Shown here: positions 13,101 through 23,969 of the stretch, piece by piece
How positions within the stretch are numbered: position 1 is the first letter of the stretch
How the letters are laid out: each line of letters opens with the position of its first letter
Assembly (NCBI GenBank): GCA_019614645.1
Contig: JABWDB010000005.1
Span: 9,394,001 to 9,458,000, forward strand
From: Stratiolaelaps scimitus
Lineage: Eukaryota; Arthropoda; Arachnida; Mesostigmata; Laelapidae
DNA length: 64,000 nt
Direction of reading: 5' to 3'
Made by a program: the position numbers and the translations under genes
Notes under the pieces: generated by a model
What the model was told of the DNA's origin: nothing
What the model saw: the letters and a program-made list of their open reading frames with translations, nothing else
The model's database searches: none

Positions 13101-13306
13101 GACATTTATCATAGCTAACTTCATAAACTCTATCTCGTCTTTCTGCTGTTACTTCCAGTACACCAACGCTATCGTGCTTGCGCAATACCTTAGTTTCAAG
13201 CTGAGGTATCCACGCACACCGAAAGTGTTCTGTCAAAAACAGAGCAGCAACACGTCGCTCCCATCTGCGAACGGAGGAAGAAACGCTAAAGTGTGAAATA
13301 ACCGAC

Positions 13307-14024
13307 ATGAGTGCCGCCCCTGACGATGCCAACCTATGGAGAACTTCAGCGTTCCGGCAAAGTATCCGCTCGAAGATGTTAGTCATCCATGCGCACTAAT
13401 GCAATGATACTTTTCATTACTACAAACATTTTACCGCGTTATTCCTCTTTAGATTGCTGTATTTCTGATTTGGCCAGACGAAATTAGCCTTGAAGAAAAC
13501 CGTAGCGTTAGAATAGATAGGACCTCAATGCGTACGATAGTACTTCATCGTATTTGTATTTATCGGCGATCTCTCCTCTGAATGTCTGTCTGTCTCCTAT
13601 TGACTAATTATTCATACTGTTTCAGTGAGGAAGCTATCAGAGCGTCGCCCAACACTCAGTGCAACGATGCGGCCGAAATGGAAGATCACGCATTTAGTAC
13701 CTCCACCACAAAGGTATATGATCAGGGAAGCTGGGACGAGAGAGAGGGAAAGGGAGAAAAAATAATGTCCGATGTGTGACAGCGCCGGCTCTCAAATGCT
13801 AATTACTGTGCTAAGAAGTTGGGTCTCGAGTTGTTTGAGCCATATGGATACTTGGCTACTCCCGACTCAAATGTTTGTATACGCTATTTATGGAGTTTTA
13901 ACAAGGGACCATTGCTAACTGAGAATCAATCATATATTTTCCTTTATTTCTGTGTTTGCCTTTCCGGTGTATTGATTGCAGGATCAGTACCTGTCGATGG
14001 TAGCCTACCTTATCGAATATATTC
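13307..14024 (+). repeat. KIX module 1 (three exons)
   Basis: The core motifs are LWRTSAFRQSIRSKI, EEAIRASPN, AAEMEDHAF and DQYLSMVAYLIEYI. It keeps the FRQ helix-1 motif of MED15 KIX domains. Exons are 13307-13377, 13626-13713 and 13982-14024. It carries the initiator Met, so it is the N-terminal module. Confidence 0.8.
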
Positions 14025-17000
14025 GTAAGTACGCTGAACTTCCCACTCACTACAGTTGACAATCACCGGAAGACATCTTATGAAAGTGACACAGTAATCG
14101 AAAATTCTTTCAATTCAATTCAATTATTTCTTTATTGACGGAACTGCGAAATATTACAACGCTTAAGTTCTCGTATTAAAAAAAAAAATAAGATAAAAAG
14201 AGCGATCACCAAAGTATTTCACAAGGTTCTTCGAGGTGATATACCTTCAAAACATATCACAAAGTCATATTGAACAAGATAATTACAAGTGGTTTACTGG
14301 ATTTGGGTCAAAAAAGATTTTAGCCTTTTTTTTATTTCGAAAGCAAATTTCTTAACACAGGTGAGAGACCGAATCTCTCTAGGCAAAGAACCCCAGATTA
14401 ACGGCAGGCGATAAGCGAGAGTATGGCGGCTTGATTCTTTAATAGCCAGAGGTGTCATGAACACTGTCGCTCTACGAGCAGTTCGTTTGGTGCAGGCTTT
14501 CATCGGAAGAGCAGCGTCTGTAGGCACAATACCCTTGTGTATCTTGAAAGCAAGAAGAGCGACGTGAATTGAGTGCAATGTAGTCAGCGAAGGAAGGTCA
14601 AATTTCACAAGGACGTCTGCAACCGAGTCTCTTCGAGTTTTACCAGTAATAGCTCGGAGCGCGTCATTCTGTATAATCTCCCCTCTCTGAAGTACATTTT
14701 TGTAGCCTCCACCCCAGACTGATATACCATAGCTGAGTAGAGGTACCAGAAGGGCTTTGTAAAGGTACACCAAGCCTTCTGTAGGGATTCCAAGCTCTCT
14801 AAGTCGACGCAAAGAGGCTACTACAGCGTAGCACTTTGGCAATACGGAACTTAAATGATCCTTCCATCTGAGCTTTTCGTTCAAAACCAAGCCCAGGCAT
14901 CTGACCGTAGGAGACCACTGCATTTCAATATCACAGAGACGCTGTTGGCCGATCGCAATGTTCCGTTGTGGTGAACGAAACAGAGTTATATTCGTTTTGC
15001 TTGCATTAATGGCAAGACAGAAACTCTCAAACGTTTTTACGATGACGTCTACTTTACGAAGCGCCTCAGAAATGTCCTGTTGTGCCCTTTCCGGCCGCAC
15101 GCGAAACAATAGAGTGGTGTCATCCGCGTAGGCGATTGTTTTACAAAAACCATCTTTATCAATTTTCCGTAGAATAAAATTTATGAGTATTATAAACATG
15201 TAAGGTCCAAGAATGGATCCCTGCGGTGTCCCTAAGTTAACCTCTTCCCAAGTAGATTCTACCAGACCAACTTTTACTGCTTGTCTTCTACCGGTGAGGT
15301 ACGAGCGGAACCAGTTTACAACCATATCGGAGCAGCCAGCACAGGATAGGGCTTCAAGAAAGAGCGTATGCGAGAGACAATTGAACGCGGCTGATACATC
15401 AAGGAATACACCGAGGCAAAGATTGTTCCGTTCAATAGAATCATTGATTTCTTGCCATAGATGCGCTAAAGCCAGCTCGGTCGAACGTCTTCTACGAAAC
15501 CCAAATTGAGAAGGGGAAAAGAAATTAGTCGAATCCAAATGAAGTTCAAGTCTCCGCTTCGCCAATTACCTTGGATAAGTAGTCTACAAGAGAGATTGGC
15601 CGATAATTTCCTGCTAATTTACGGTCACCCTTGTTTTTGAAGAGGGGTATTATAGAAGCATCTTTAAGTTGGCGGGGAAACACTCCACCCTCAAAAGATA
15701 GGTTGACGATGTGTGCTAATGGTCGTGCGAGATGCTCTGATGACAACTTCAACAACCGATTCGGTAAACCTAGAGCTCCACAACTCCAAGTGGCCTTCGT
15801 CGACTCCATTGCCGACTGGACCTCCTTGACACCAACAGGTGCAAACGAGAAGTGTTCTCGTGACGTCCAGATTGACTCCAGCACTTCACGAGCATTATCA
15901 TGGGACCTTAGTGAAGCCACTGTCCTTTCGCCAACTGTTGCAAAGTGCACATTTAGTTCATTGGCAATTTCAATTGGCGATGACAGCTCACCCAAAGCAG
16001 TTTGCCCAAAGCAGCTTTAACTCATACTTTCTTCGACTCTCAATCAATATCTCTCTATGTATCTATTGCATATTCCAATATTTCGAAATAAGCACCTATG
16101 TTCTAACGTTTGCAATTTGTGCGTCGAATCTATGGAACACCGACTATAGGAGGTGATTCAGAAAGGCGAAGTATCCCGACAACTGAGGATTCGTGGAAAT
16201 CGCCAGCACTTCGAGAAAATGTCCGCGCGAAGATGTAAGGCTCCGTTTTTCATACGTGCAGTTATACATGACAAGCAAAGTACACTAGACACAAAGACAA
16301 TGCGACATCACGTGTTTGTCCTGCTAGGGTTTCACCATAGAATCATATTTGGACTCAAGCTCCCGAGGTGACCTTCGCCACACTGGTTAGACACTTACAT
16401 AGTCAAATAGAGAACAACACAACTAGAACGCAACTATAACGAGCTTGCCAAATACTAGCCGAGGTAGAAACGCGTCCACCTACCTGTTATTTAGTTAGCC
16501 CGGCAAATACTCTGGCAGGAACTGGCAGGTTCTATTTTCTCGCTGAGTCGTTATTGTTCGACCGTTCTCGCTAACACTTTGCTAGCAGCAATAGTCATGT
16601 CGCGCCTTGCGTCTGCTTCGAATACTGTCATCACTATAAGCACTATTCAACGTTACAGCGAATGGGCGATCAGGAACTCTCCTAACCAGTCGTATGAGAA
16701 CGCCGTCGAAATGGAAAATCAGGCGTTCATGCGGTCGACGACAAAGGTGAGCGAACCACCCTCTCGACCTCATTGCCAACGGAAGCCTTCAATACACAAA
16801 ATGACGAACGCTTTTATGGCTGGAGCACTCATTGTCACCTGAGGATTGTTGATCGTACATTGTCGAACATAGCCATCGAAAGCAATGCTCTTAATCATTA
16901 ATTATCTGTTTATGCTCCCCGTTGAGTGGCGCCATAAGCATGTCAACGTTTCGTTAGCTACCTTTTCGATCGATCTGGTATAATTTTTTATTTTGTTTTC

Positions 17001-18745
17001 AGGAGCAATACCTCTCGTTTGTGTCACGGATCACAATGCACATCAGTAAGTGGAAGCGATTTCCAAATTATTACGTTGTAAGTTATTTATGCTGGTGATA
17101 CATCGTGTTTAGACATCGTGCAGAGGACACGAAGATACCTAAATGAGTATGAGTCATCTCCCGCGGGGAAATGGCCGTGTCATACGGCGTGGTGACATTA
17201 GAGCGGGCAAGATGACGACAGCGTATATATATATATATATATATGGAGGGATCTTCATGATCGTGATATTAATAAATGACGTAACAATCATATACATTTC
17301 GAACGGCTTGAATTCCAGGAGGCGACGGAGAAGGAATTAGCGAATCAATATTGCGCCAGCTGGAAGAAACGAGCTCTTCGGTTAACGGTGACCATTGGAA
17401 GACTCCGCACTACCGACGACTAATTTGTTCGAAAATGTAAGTGAACAATTCAACTGGATGTCGCTGCCGACCGTCCCTAGGTGCTTGCAAATGTGAGACA
17501 TCAATCAGGCAAACTGATCGCACCAGACCGATTATTAACTATCGCACCAGACCGCGAATGCAGGGCCACATGTCTCTATGCTCTGCAGCTGATGGTGTTC
17601 TGTGCTATTCGTGTTGGTGCAATTGATAATGCAGTCTATTCGATGGCCAATGAAATCAATCACTTTTGGATATCAGAAGAATACATCCGTCGATTATTGA
17701 GAAAATAGACGATATTTTTTTCATTCTTCTTTTCGCAATCGTTGTGTTTGTATAACGACACGTTTCTGTCTCTATGGGACATTAGCAAGGCGCTGCGTTC
17801 AATAGTCTTTCTCTACACTATCCCTGTATTTGCAGCGAAGAGGCAATTAGGGATTCACCGAACCAGCATCGCCGAACCGCGGCTGATATGGAGAACACAC
17901 TGATCAATAGAGCCACCTCAAAGGTACAGCTATCCGATGTATAATACAATGTAATAGACTTACTACAAATAACATTTACGAACGATTAGTTATCAAACGT
18001 TGACTTTATATTACTTTGATAGCTGAACGCGCTTGTGTTAACCTTCAGTGGTCCACGTTCGGACGAGCTCTTGTATCTCGAAAGTATCTATGATAACAAC
18101 AACAGCAACAACGACGTGCCTTCGTGCAAAGCGATTCCACTGTCTCGATATCTGGAGCGTATGCATTGATCATCGACGACAAGTAATCGATGTAATGTAA
18201 TTGATATCTGCATCGAGTCCTACTGCCAACGTTGTCATAATCATCCTATTGTTGGTGTAGACAATTGAAGGTTTTGCCTCCCGTACGAAATGACTAATAA
18301 TAGTGTCTACTATTCTGCGGCTCTTTCAGGATGAGTATTTGTCGTTCGTGGCTCGTCTTGTCATTCGCATGACTGGTAAGTTTAATAGTCAGCAACGGCC
18401 ACAGTAATAATCAAAACACCACATCGGTAACTTTCTCGGTAACTCTGGCATTCGACGCGCTAAGAGGTCGCCTTAGGACTGTCCAACTCTTCCGATTAAG
18501 TTACCTGTGAATTGATTCTTTGTGTGCCCGCTCTATGATGTTGCCCTGTTTGGCAATTAATTCGCTGCCAATTTAGTTTTTGTTCTAAATACGGTTTCGG
18601 CATTACATTGCTTGTGGCTCATGACGCGCTCTTGCTCTTTCAAGGTCCTGCTGCAGACTCGGACGCTGCTGTTGGCGCTGAGCGCGCTGCTGGGCGTGGC
18701 AATTCACGGGGCGCCGGCCGCGCAGGGCAGCCAGAGACAACCTGA
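13307..18745 (+). CDS. Triple-KIX gene: three tandem MED15-type KIX domains
   Basis: Ten exons join in frame: 13307-13377, 13626-13713, 13982-14024 (KIX1); 16150-16234, 16659-16746, 17003-17045 (KIX2); 17319-17436, 17836-17923, 18330-18375 (KIX3); and a possible tail exon 18645-18745 ending TGA. The sum is 771 nt, 256 residues. Each KIX repeats the intron pattern of MED15-B: exon 1 ends in phase 2, exon 2 is exactly 88 nt, exon 3 ends in phase 1. The ATG matches the MED15-B start (MSAAPDDANLW versus MSAPMGEDSW), and an in-frame stop lies upstream near 13201. KIX domains bind short amphipathic activation-domain helices. A protein carrying only these would bind activators without the Mediator-anchoring C-terminus, so it could be a decoy or scaffold. 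Alternatively KIX3 could splice to the MED15-B exon at 25302, which also accepts phase 1. The tail exon is uncertain because another frame there encodes a signal-peptide-like ORF. Confidence 0.72.
14107..16021 (-). mobile_element. 5'-truncated LINE (non-LTR retrotransposon), antisense in the KIX1-KIX2 intron
   Basis: On the minus strand this region encodes the reverse-transcriptase part of a non-LTR element and ends in a 3' UTR with an AATAAA-like hexamer and a short AATTG tandem tail at about 14107-14127. There is no endonuclease region upstream: the reading frame opens at about 16021 after a TAA, so the element is 5'-truncated. It lies wholly between KIX1 exon 3 (ends 14024) and KIX2 exon 1 (starts 16150), opposite to the host gene. 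A short tandem-repeat tail is reminiscent of CR1/L2-type elements, but the clade cannot be assigned by eye. No clear target-site duplication was found. Confidence 0.85.
14294..15995 (-). pseudogene. Non-LTR retrotransposon reverse transcriptase, frameshifted
   Basis: Two overlapping minus-strand frames together form one reverse transcriptase. The upstream frame (15995 to about 15546) holds the early RT motif NYRPISL. The downstream frame (about 15565 to 14294) holds FGFRRRRST, LDVSAAFNCL, LGTPQGSILGP and the catalytic YADD motif, then a C-terminal region with LRWKDHL and LLSYGISVWG typical of LINE ORF2. Reading changes frame just after the early RT motif, near 15550-15565, so this copy cannot make an intact enzyme. 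The rest of the RT domain is well preserved, suggesting a fairly young insertion. Confidence 0.85.
16150..17045 (+). repeat. KIX module 2 (three exons)
   Basis: A linker (RGDSERRSIPTT) precedes EDSWKSPALRENVRAKI, EWAIRNSPN, AVEMENQAF and EQYLSFVSRITMHI. Exons are 16150-16234, 16659-16746 and 17003-17045. An alternative acceptor 12 nt downstream (16162) keeps the same frame. The module enters and leaves in phase 1, so it can be duplicated or skipped without a frameshift. Confidence 0.8.
17319..18375 (+). repeat. KIX module 3 (three exons), most diverged
   Basis: A longer linker (begins RGDGEGISES) precedes GDHWKTPHYRRLICSKI, EEAIRDSPN, AADMENTLI and DEYLSFVARLVIRM. Exons are 17319-17436, 17836-17923 and 18330-18375. 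Helix 1 has lost the FRQ motif (HYRRLICSK), which suggests a changed binding surface. Exon 3 is one codon longer than in the other modules. Confidence 0.78.
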
Positions 18746-18764
18746 TCGACTGATCTCTTCATAA
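18621..18764 (+). CDS. 47-codon ORF with signal-peptide-like N-terminus, overlapping the triple-KIX tail exon
   Basis: ATG at 18621 opens a 47-codon frame ending TAA at 18762-18764. The translation begins MTRSCSFKVLLQTR, continues with a hydrophobic core TLLLALSALLGVAIHG and then GAPAAQG, a textbook signal peptide with an Ala-x-Ala cleavage site, leaving roughly 14 residues (GSQRQPDRLISS at the end). Codons in this frame are strikingly G/C at the third position, unlike the alternative frame used by the triple-KIX tail (Ala/Gly/Arg-rich). It may be a tiny secreted peptide or the true frame of this exon in another transcript. The ATG sits upstream of a good acceptor (TCTTTCAAG, 18644), so both readings remain possible. 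I do not recognise a peptide family. Confidence 0.35.
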   Translation: MTRSCSFKVLLQTRTLLLALSALLGVAIHGAPAAQGSQRQPDRLISS

Positions 18765-21700
18765 TCGGATCCAGATCCAAGATCTCTGCTTTTTTTTAGA
18801 TACTGACCAACAGGTAGCCGTGACATCAAACAATGGTCGCCGGGCTTCCGTTTTTATATCAGCTTTAGCGGCTGACTGGACACAACTGAAGACCCAACCG
18901 ATTCGATGAAAATCAAAATTTTGTGACCTTAAATTAGGGGAGAAAACGATATGCAGTTGGTTTGTGACTGTCAAGTTTGATATAATATATACATATATAT
19001 GAAGAGAGGTGTACTACCCTAAGGGATTTAGGAATCCCAATTAAACGCGCCATGCAGGCAATTGATTTCCGGAGAGGTGGCTATGAGCACGCCCAAGTAT
19101 ACATATTTAAGTTTATATATATATATATATAGAGTTCACAAAAATACCTATACCTACGGCACTTTTTTTTGTCACGAAACGTTTTTGGGGGCATCCTGCT
19201 GCGAATGATATCCACGTTACAATAGTGCTCCATTGTCACATTTCTCTTCATTCGATATGAGCACGAGCAACAAATTACCGTGTAAAATTGTGTGTCTTCC
19301 TTATGGATGTTTTATATATATATATATATATACACATTTTGACCTTACATGAAATTTCATTATAAGTGTACATACTAGGCAGCGTAATCAAACAAAATGA
19401 TGCTGCGCGCATGCAAATGGTCGCCACAGTTCAAAAATCGTCTGGGCGATTCTGAGTTACCCTTTAGCCGTCCGCTCCTCCCTCAGAACAGATAACCTAA
19501 TAGATCCGTCTTCGGCGATGGCAAACCTCGATCGAACGATGCACACCTTTGAAATACATCATTTGGACTAATGAGATCATGCGTAAGGTGTGCACCACCT
19601 GATTTGAATTCTTTCCGGGATGCGCCTGATGACGTTGTACCGGCTGTTCAACTCTCTGCTGTGTCCGGGTACAAGTTCATACTACGACCTTAAAAATGTT
19701 GCTCTTTGTTAGAGGACGATACTGTTTTTAGTCATCTTCAGAAACCTGGTGATTTTCTAAACCTTGTCGTTTGCCGAACGTCTCATCACGAGTGTACGAC
19801 TGTAGAAGCTCGTAGATGGAGTTGAACGAAAATAGGACAACGTCGTACCATTCGGGAACTTGTGCGTCACCTCGGAGAACACGAGTGACGTTTGTATAAT
19901 AATAATAATAATAATAATAACTTTTCGGATAAAAGCGAAATGGAATACATGCTTGTAGGATCTTCAAATCAAACCGTGCCAATAGGCGACCCCCGTCACT
20001 TGAATCTTGCATATAGAGAGAAGACATCAGTTTTTGTGTGCCCTGTGGGTGTGCACATATCACTGATAGTGTCAAGAATGTCTGTTTTACGTGACGTGTT
20101 CAGCGTGCAATGATGTGAATGTAAATAATTTGTAACTATTATTATTTATATATATTATATATATATATATATATATACCTGATACTATTTACATTAATAA
20201 ACGAGCTTCTAACTTTTGTAGTTAACTTGTCTTAACTCACTTGCACTTATGTATGTCCTCTCTCTCGATAATATATATATATATATATTCATCAGTGTTA
20301 GTATTATTACGTGCTAGTAAGGTCTACAGTGGTTAGCTCGTAATTGTAGGACACTTGATTCATATTTTGGAAAAAAATTAACTTGCTAAAATTGTCTCTC
20401 CAATGATAATTTACTCTTTGATTCATACCATTGCGTCCAACTCTCCCGCGAATATCTCCGGCTTACATACAGGTCATTTAGTGGATGCGTGGATCAGTCT
20501 AACTCGCTAATTGAACGTGGCAAGCCACTGTGAAACAGACACCTCTTGCAGTCAAGTTATTGTTCTTTCAGAATTTCTACTGGCCCACATCGTTCCTTGA
20601 CAGTGATCGTGTACATTGGGTTCTATACGTCGACCGCAAGTCAGGAGAGTGTCGTCATCCAGGACGGCATAGCCCTGCTTGGCATAATCATGTCAAGTGG
20701 TTTAGGATGTCTAATGTAGTGCTCTTACTGCAAGTGAAATGTATGAGCTCCTAAACTGGCTAACGAACCGTTGTTAGTCAGTTAATCCTTCCGTTCGTTG
20801 ACACATAATTAGCGATGTTTGCGAAATTCGCCTATATAGCTAGAAAGGGAATGTAGTTCAAGTGGAGAACGTTATATATTCAATATGTCTCGGAAGGAGT
20901 AACGAGAGAAAAGGTAGAATTTCAGAATTTGAAGCATTATTTACGCCGGAACCGTGCTCATCGTGCTGTAATCATATTAACAGTGTGCTACAAGCATCAC
21001 AATACTATTAATTGTAGGCACACTTCGTTCTGCGCGATAACTATGGAAGGCTATTTACACATATGCCAGGCCACTTTTTCCTGGTCACTGCTTCGATATT
21101 ATGGATCCACCAACTGTCGCATGTGTCCGGTTATGTTCGCCATACCGTGTACGTGGTCAGTATCAGTTGTTGGTGGCAAGGTCCCTTATACACCTCAGTG
21201 ATTAGACTCCACAATAGAAGTTTAGCATTGGTCACATTTTGTACAGTGCTAAGTGGTTTTTTTTCAGCGAAAAATCGGAGTGTGTTGAATTACAGCAAAA
21301 TGGGTGAAAACACAAACAAAAATTTACCTCGAATCAGTTATTGTACGCCTAGGTCGACAACATCTAGGTTAGCAGCGAGAATCGTCTGGTGTGCGTTGGC
21401 AGATCTCCTGACTGAGTACTCATAGGGATTTGGTATGAGTAGGCATCTATCTGCCTTACATCTTGCACATCGTGGCACGGTACTACGTAGATAAACTTAG
21501 TATAACACTCACGCACTGAGATGATGCCCTTCTAAATCAAGCGCTTTCACTTGCGGAGACATCAGATTGCCTATTTAACCTGCACATTTATATTCAGGTT
21601 ATACGATCTGCATCGCTATATACGATCTTGTAATTCTATTATTGTTGTTGTTGTTGTTTTTCTTATTTCGATTCTAGTTAACAATAGGTCTTGTTGCTTT

Positions 21701-23869
21701 TTTTACGTGACGAAAGTTGAATTGGATTTTTTGACAATTTACAAAGCGCTCCTTTCATTTTACATGACGTGCTCATCGCTCAGTGAGATGAATCTAAATA
21801 ATTTTAAATTATGTATATATGATGCAGTTTGCATCAATTAACGGGGCATTTGGCACTTGTCTAAATACTGCACTTGTATTGACTAACAATCCAGTTATCT
21901 TTCTCAAGTTTCCAATACTTAAACTAGCACGTTCACTACACCGACTTTCATTGACTGTTGCAACCAAGCGGTTGGCAAGTCCCTCCTTGTGTGCGCATTC
22001 ATATATTCCTATTTCTTTTCTTCTTGGATGGTATACACCCGAGGTCACAAGGAGCAAAGGACGTATCTGACGAACGTTTGCGGGAATAAATAGCCCAGTA
22101 ACAAATATATGGAGAAAGACTGTCGAATGACCGTAAATATAGCACAAACATGCTCGATTGTGGGATGGGTCTGTACGTTAGCCATTCGATATACAACGAA
22201 AGGCTTTCCGACCAAGCAAGCAGGCATGTCTACATACAGTCATTCTATCTAAAGGATTTACATTCGACGCTATTTATTTCCTGTTCACCAGCGACATTTG
22301 CTAAGCTGATGCTTGCATGCTAAAGTGATGACGAGCCACATTGGAGAGACAGTACCCAACAGCGATCCTCCGATCTCATTCTATATTTGTTTATAGCAGT
22401 TGCTTCTTCCAAGCTGCCGCTGACCTTACCTGACTGTGAAACTATGGCTCGGATCTACTTCTTCAGCATTATTTGCCATATTTGGAGCCTACACATTGTA
22501 CTTGTATACGATTTTCGATTGATTGTATCAATTGCTACGCTCGCTCGATGTAGCCAGAGCCTTGAGAACGGGCTGGCCGACACAGTCACGTTGCTGCTGA
22601 GTCGCCCGCACCACAATACGTCCCACAGCTATCCGTTCATTCATAGCTGGCTATTGTTGACCGCCCGCTCGAAGGGGGCTGACTCTTAAATGGAGCGCTA
22701 GTTGCCTCTAGCTCCACTCGGTGTTCGACTGCGGATGAGTGCTTACGGATCGCTGTCAGCCAATTGCTTGGAGCCTTTCGATGGGTCAATGTATGCTTTT
22801 TCCCAATAACACGGCTTGACACTCGCCTGAGAAGAAGCTCGATCGACAATAGACATTTATCTCTCTATATATATATTCCATCGTGTGTGTCTGTGTGAAC
22901 TCGAGTTCGTCCTGAGCTCGATTGATGCGGTTGCACTCAGCGGTACCGTTCAATTCCGGTAAGTTGGTGTCTGTTAATTTTGGAATCAATGTCGTAAAAT
23001 ATGTTTCGTGCCTCGTTCGCATATATCGTTCATAACGATGTTCTGTCCACATCGCCCTTTTCCCGAAGTAGTGTAGGCTCTTCCTTACTTAATATAATAA
23101 TATTCTCGTTTCATCTAAGTACGCAGCATTTGCATACGCTATGAGTGGTCCGCTCGTCCGACTGACTATCTTTGACGAATTACGTGGTGAACAATTTTTC
23201 GTCGTAGATAAAAACGTACCCCAAAGGACGTCATGCATCCGACAATGCGCAGTCGTATCGACGAGCATTTACACCGGTTCGTCCGGCTGCCGGGAATTTC
23301 TGCAGGGTTTTAGCTGCGCGATGGGTTCCTTTTAGACTGGCGCTTATTAGTCCCAAGGGTGTTCGTTACCTGTTCTTGTGGACATTAAAAGACACATTTT
23401 ATTTACGCGATTATAATCATGTAAAGCATAGTTAACAGATACGTTTGTTCTTAGTTTACTTCGCATGTTGCACATTAATATAATGATAACTCTCGGGCTT
23501 CATTGGGGTACGCACGTCCCCCACGGCAAACTGTTTTTGTCTCGTGGTGATACTGTTTTACAAATCAGCTGTAGTTTCCTTGTTTTGACAAGTATAACGT
23601 AATCTGTCGGACATAATATATATATATATATACATATATTCCTGTGTCGTTATGTGGTTAGCGCATAATAATGCTATTTGTGTTCATGAACAACAATTCG
23701 TGAACTGTTATGAGGTTCAAGTAGAAGTGTTTGACAATATTGAATCGGGAACCGCAAATGGCGGACGAACAATTATTGTGTTAACACTTAAATAGCTAGG
23801 TTATCTATCCAATATCTTTGTGCATTATTGGAAATTGCTCGAGTGCTTTTAATAACGGTGGCTTCGCTC
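18765..23869. other. Gene-poor region between the triple-KIX gene and MED15-B
   Basis: I see no conserved coding region on either strand. The stretch holds (TA)n tracts near 19110-19131, 19313-19331, 20140-20178, 20267-20288 and 23610-23632, a (TAA)n tract at about 19896-19921, and short open frames without family resemblance. MED15-B promoter and leader sequence is expected in the distal part, but no defined element was recognised. A pyrimidine-rich CAG at 23885-23887 could be the acceptor of a 5' leader intron, mirroring the one at 13158 ahead of the triple-KIX gene. Confidence 0.5.
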
Positions 23870-23969
23870 AATGTCGTTCAGTTTCAGTCTCAACGAAAAC
23901 ACGCCAGCTGAAGTAGACGTGCTTGAAGCAAGAAAATTCAACAAAAAACCCAGCGACACAAGGGAAAGG

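Larger units (their letters stand above)
8885..13158. other. Intergenic region between MED15-A and the KIX cluster
   Basis: No confident gene. It contains an ACGTAA tandem at 9239-9286, a (TA)n tract near 9700-9725, a short retroposon at 10070-10141, a (TA)n tract near 10420-10440, and a CpG/CTG-rich stretch about 11900-12540 that may be the promoter and 5' leader of the triple-KIX gene. That stretch has a CAG followed by GTAACC near 12537 as a possible leader donor. A strong acceptor (pyrimidine tract then CAG) at 13157-13158 opens the first KIX exon. Open frames on either strand around 11500-12500 come from the CTG/CAG run. Confidence 0.5.

Noticed and set aside
14605..14793. Short separate minus-strand frame within the LINE
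   Set aside because: It is an alternative frame of the reverse-transcriptase coding region.
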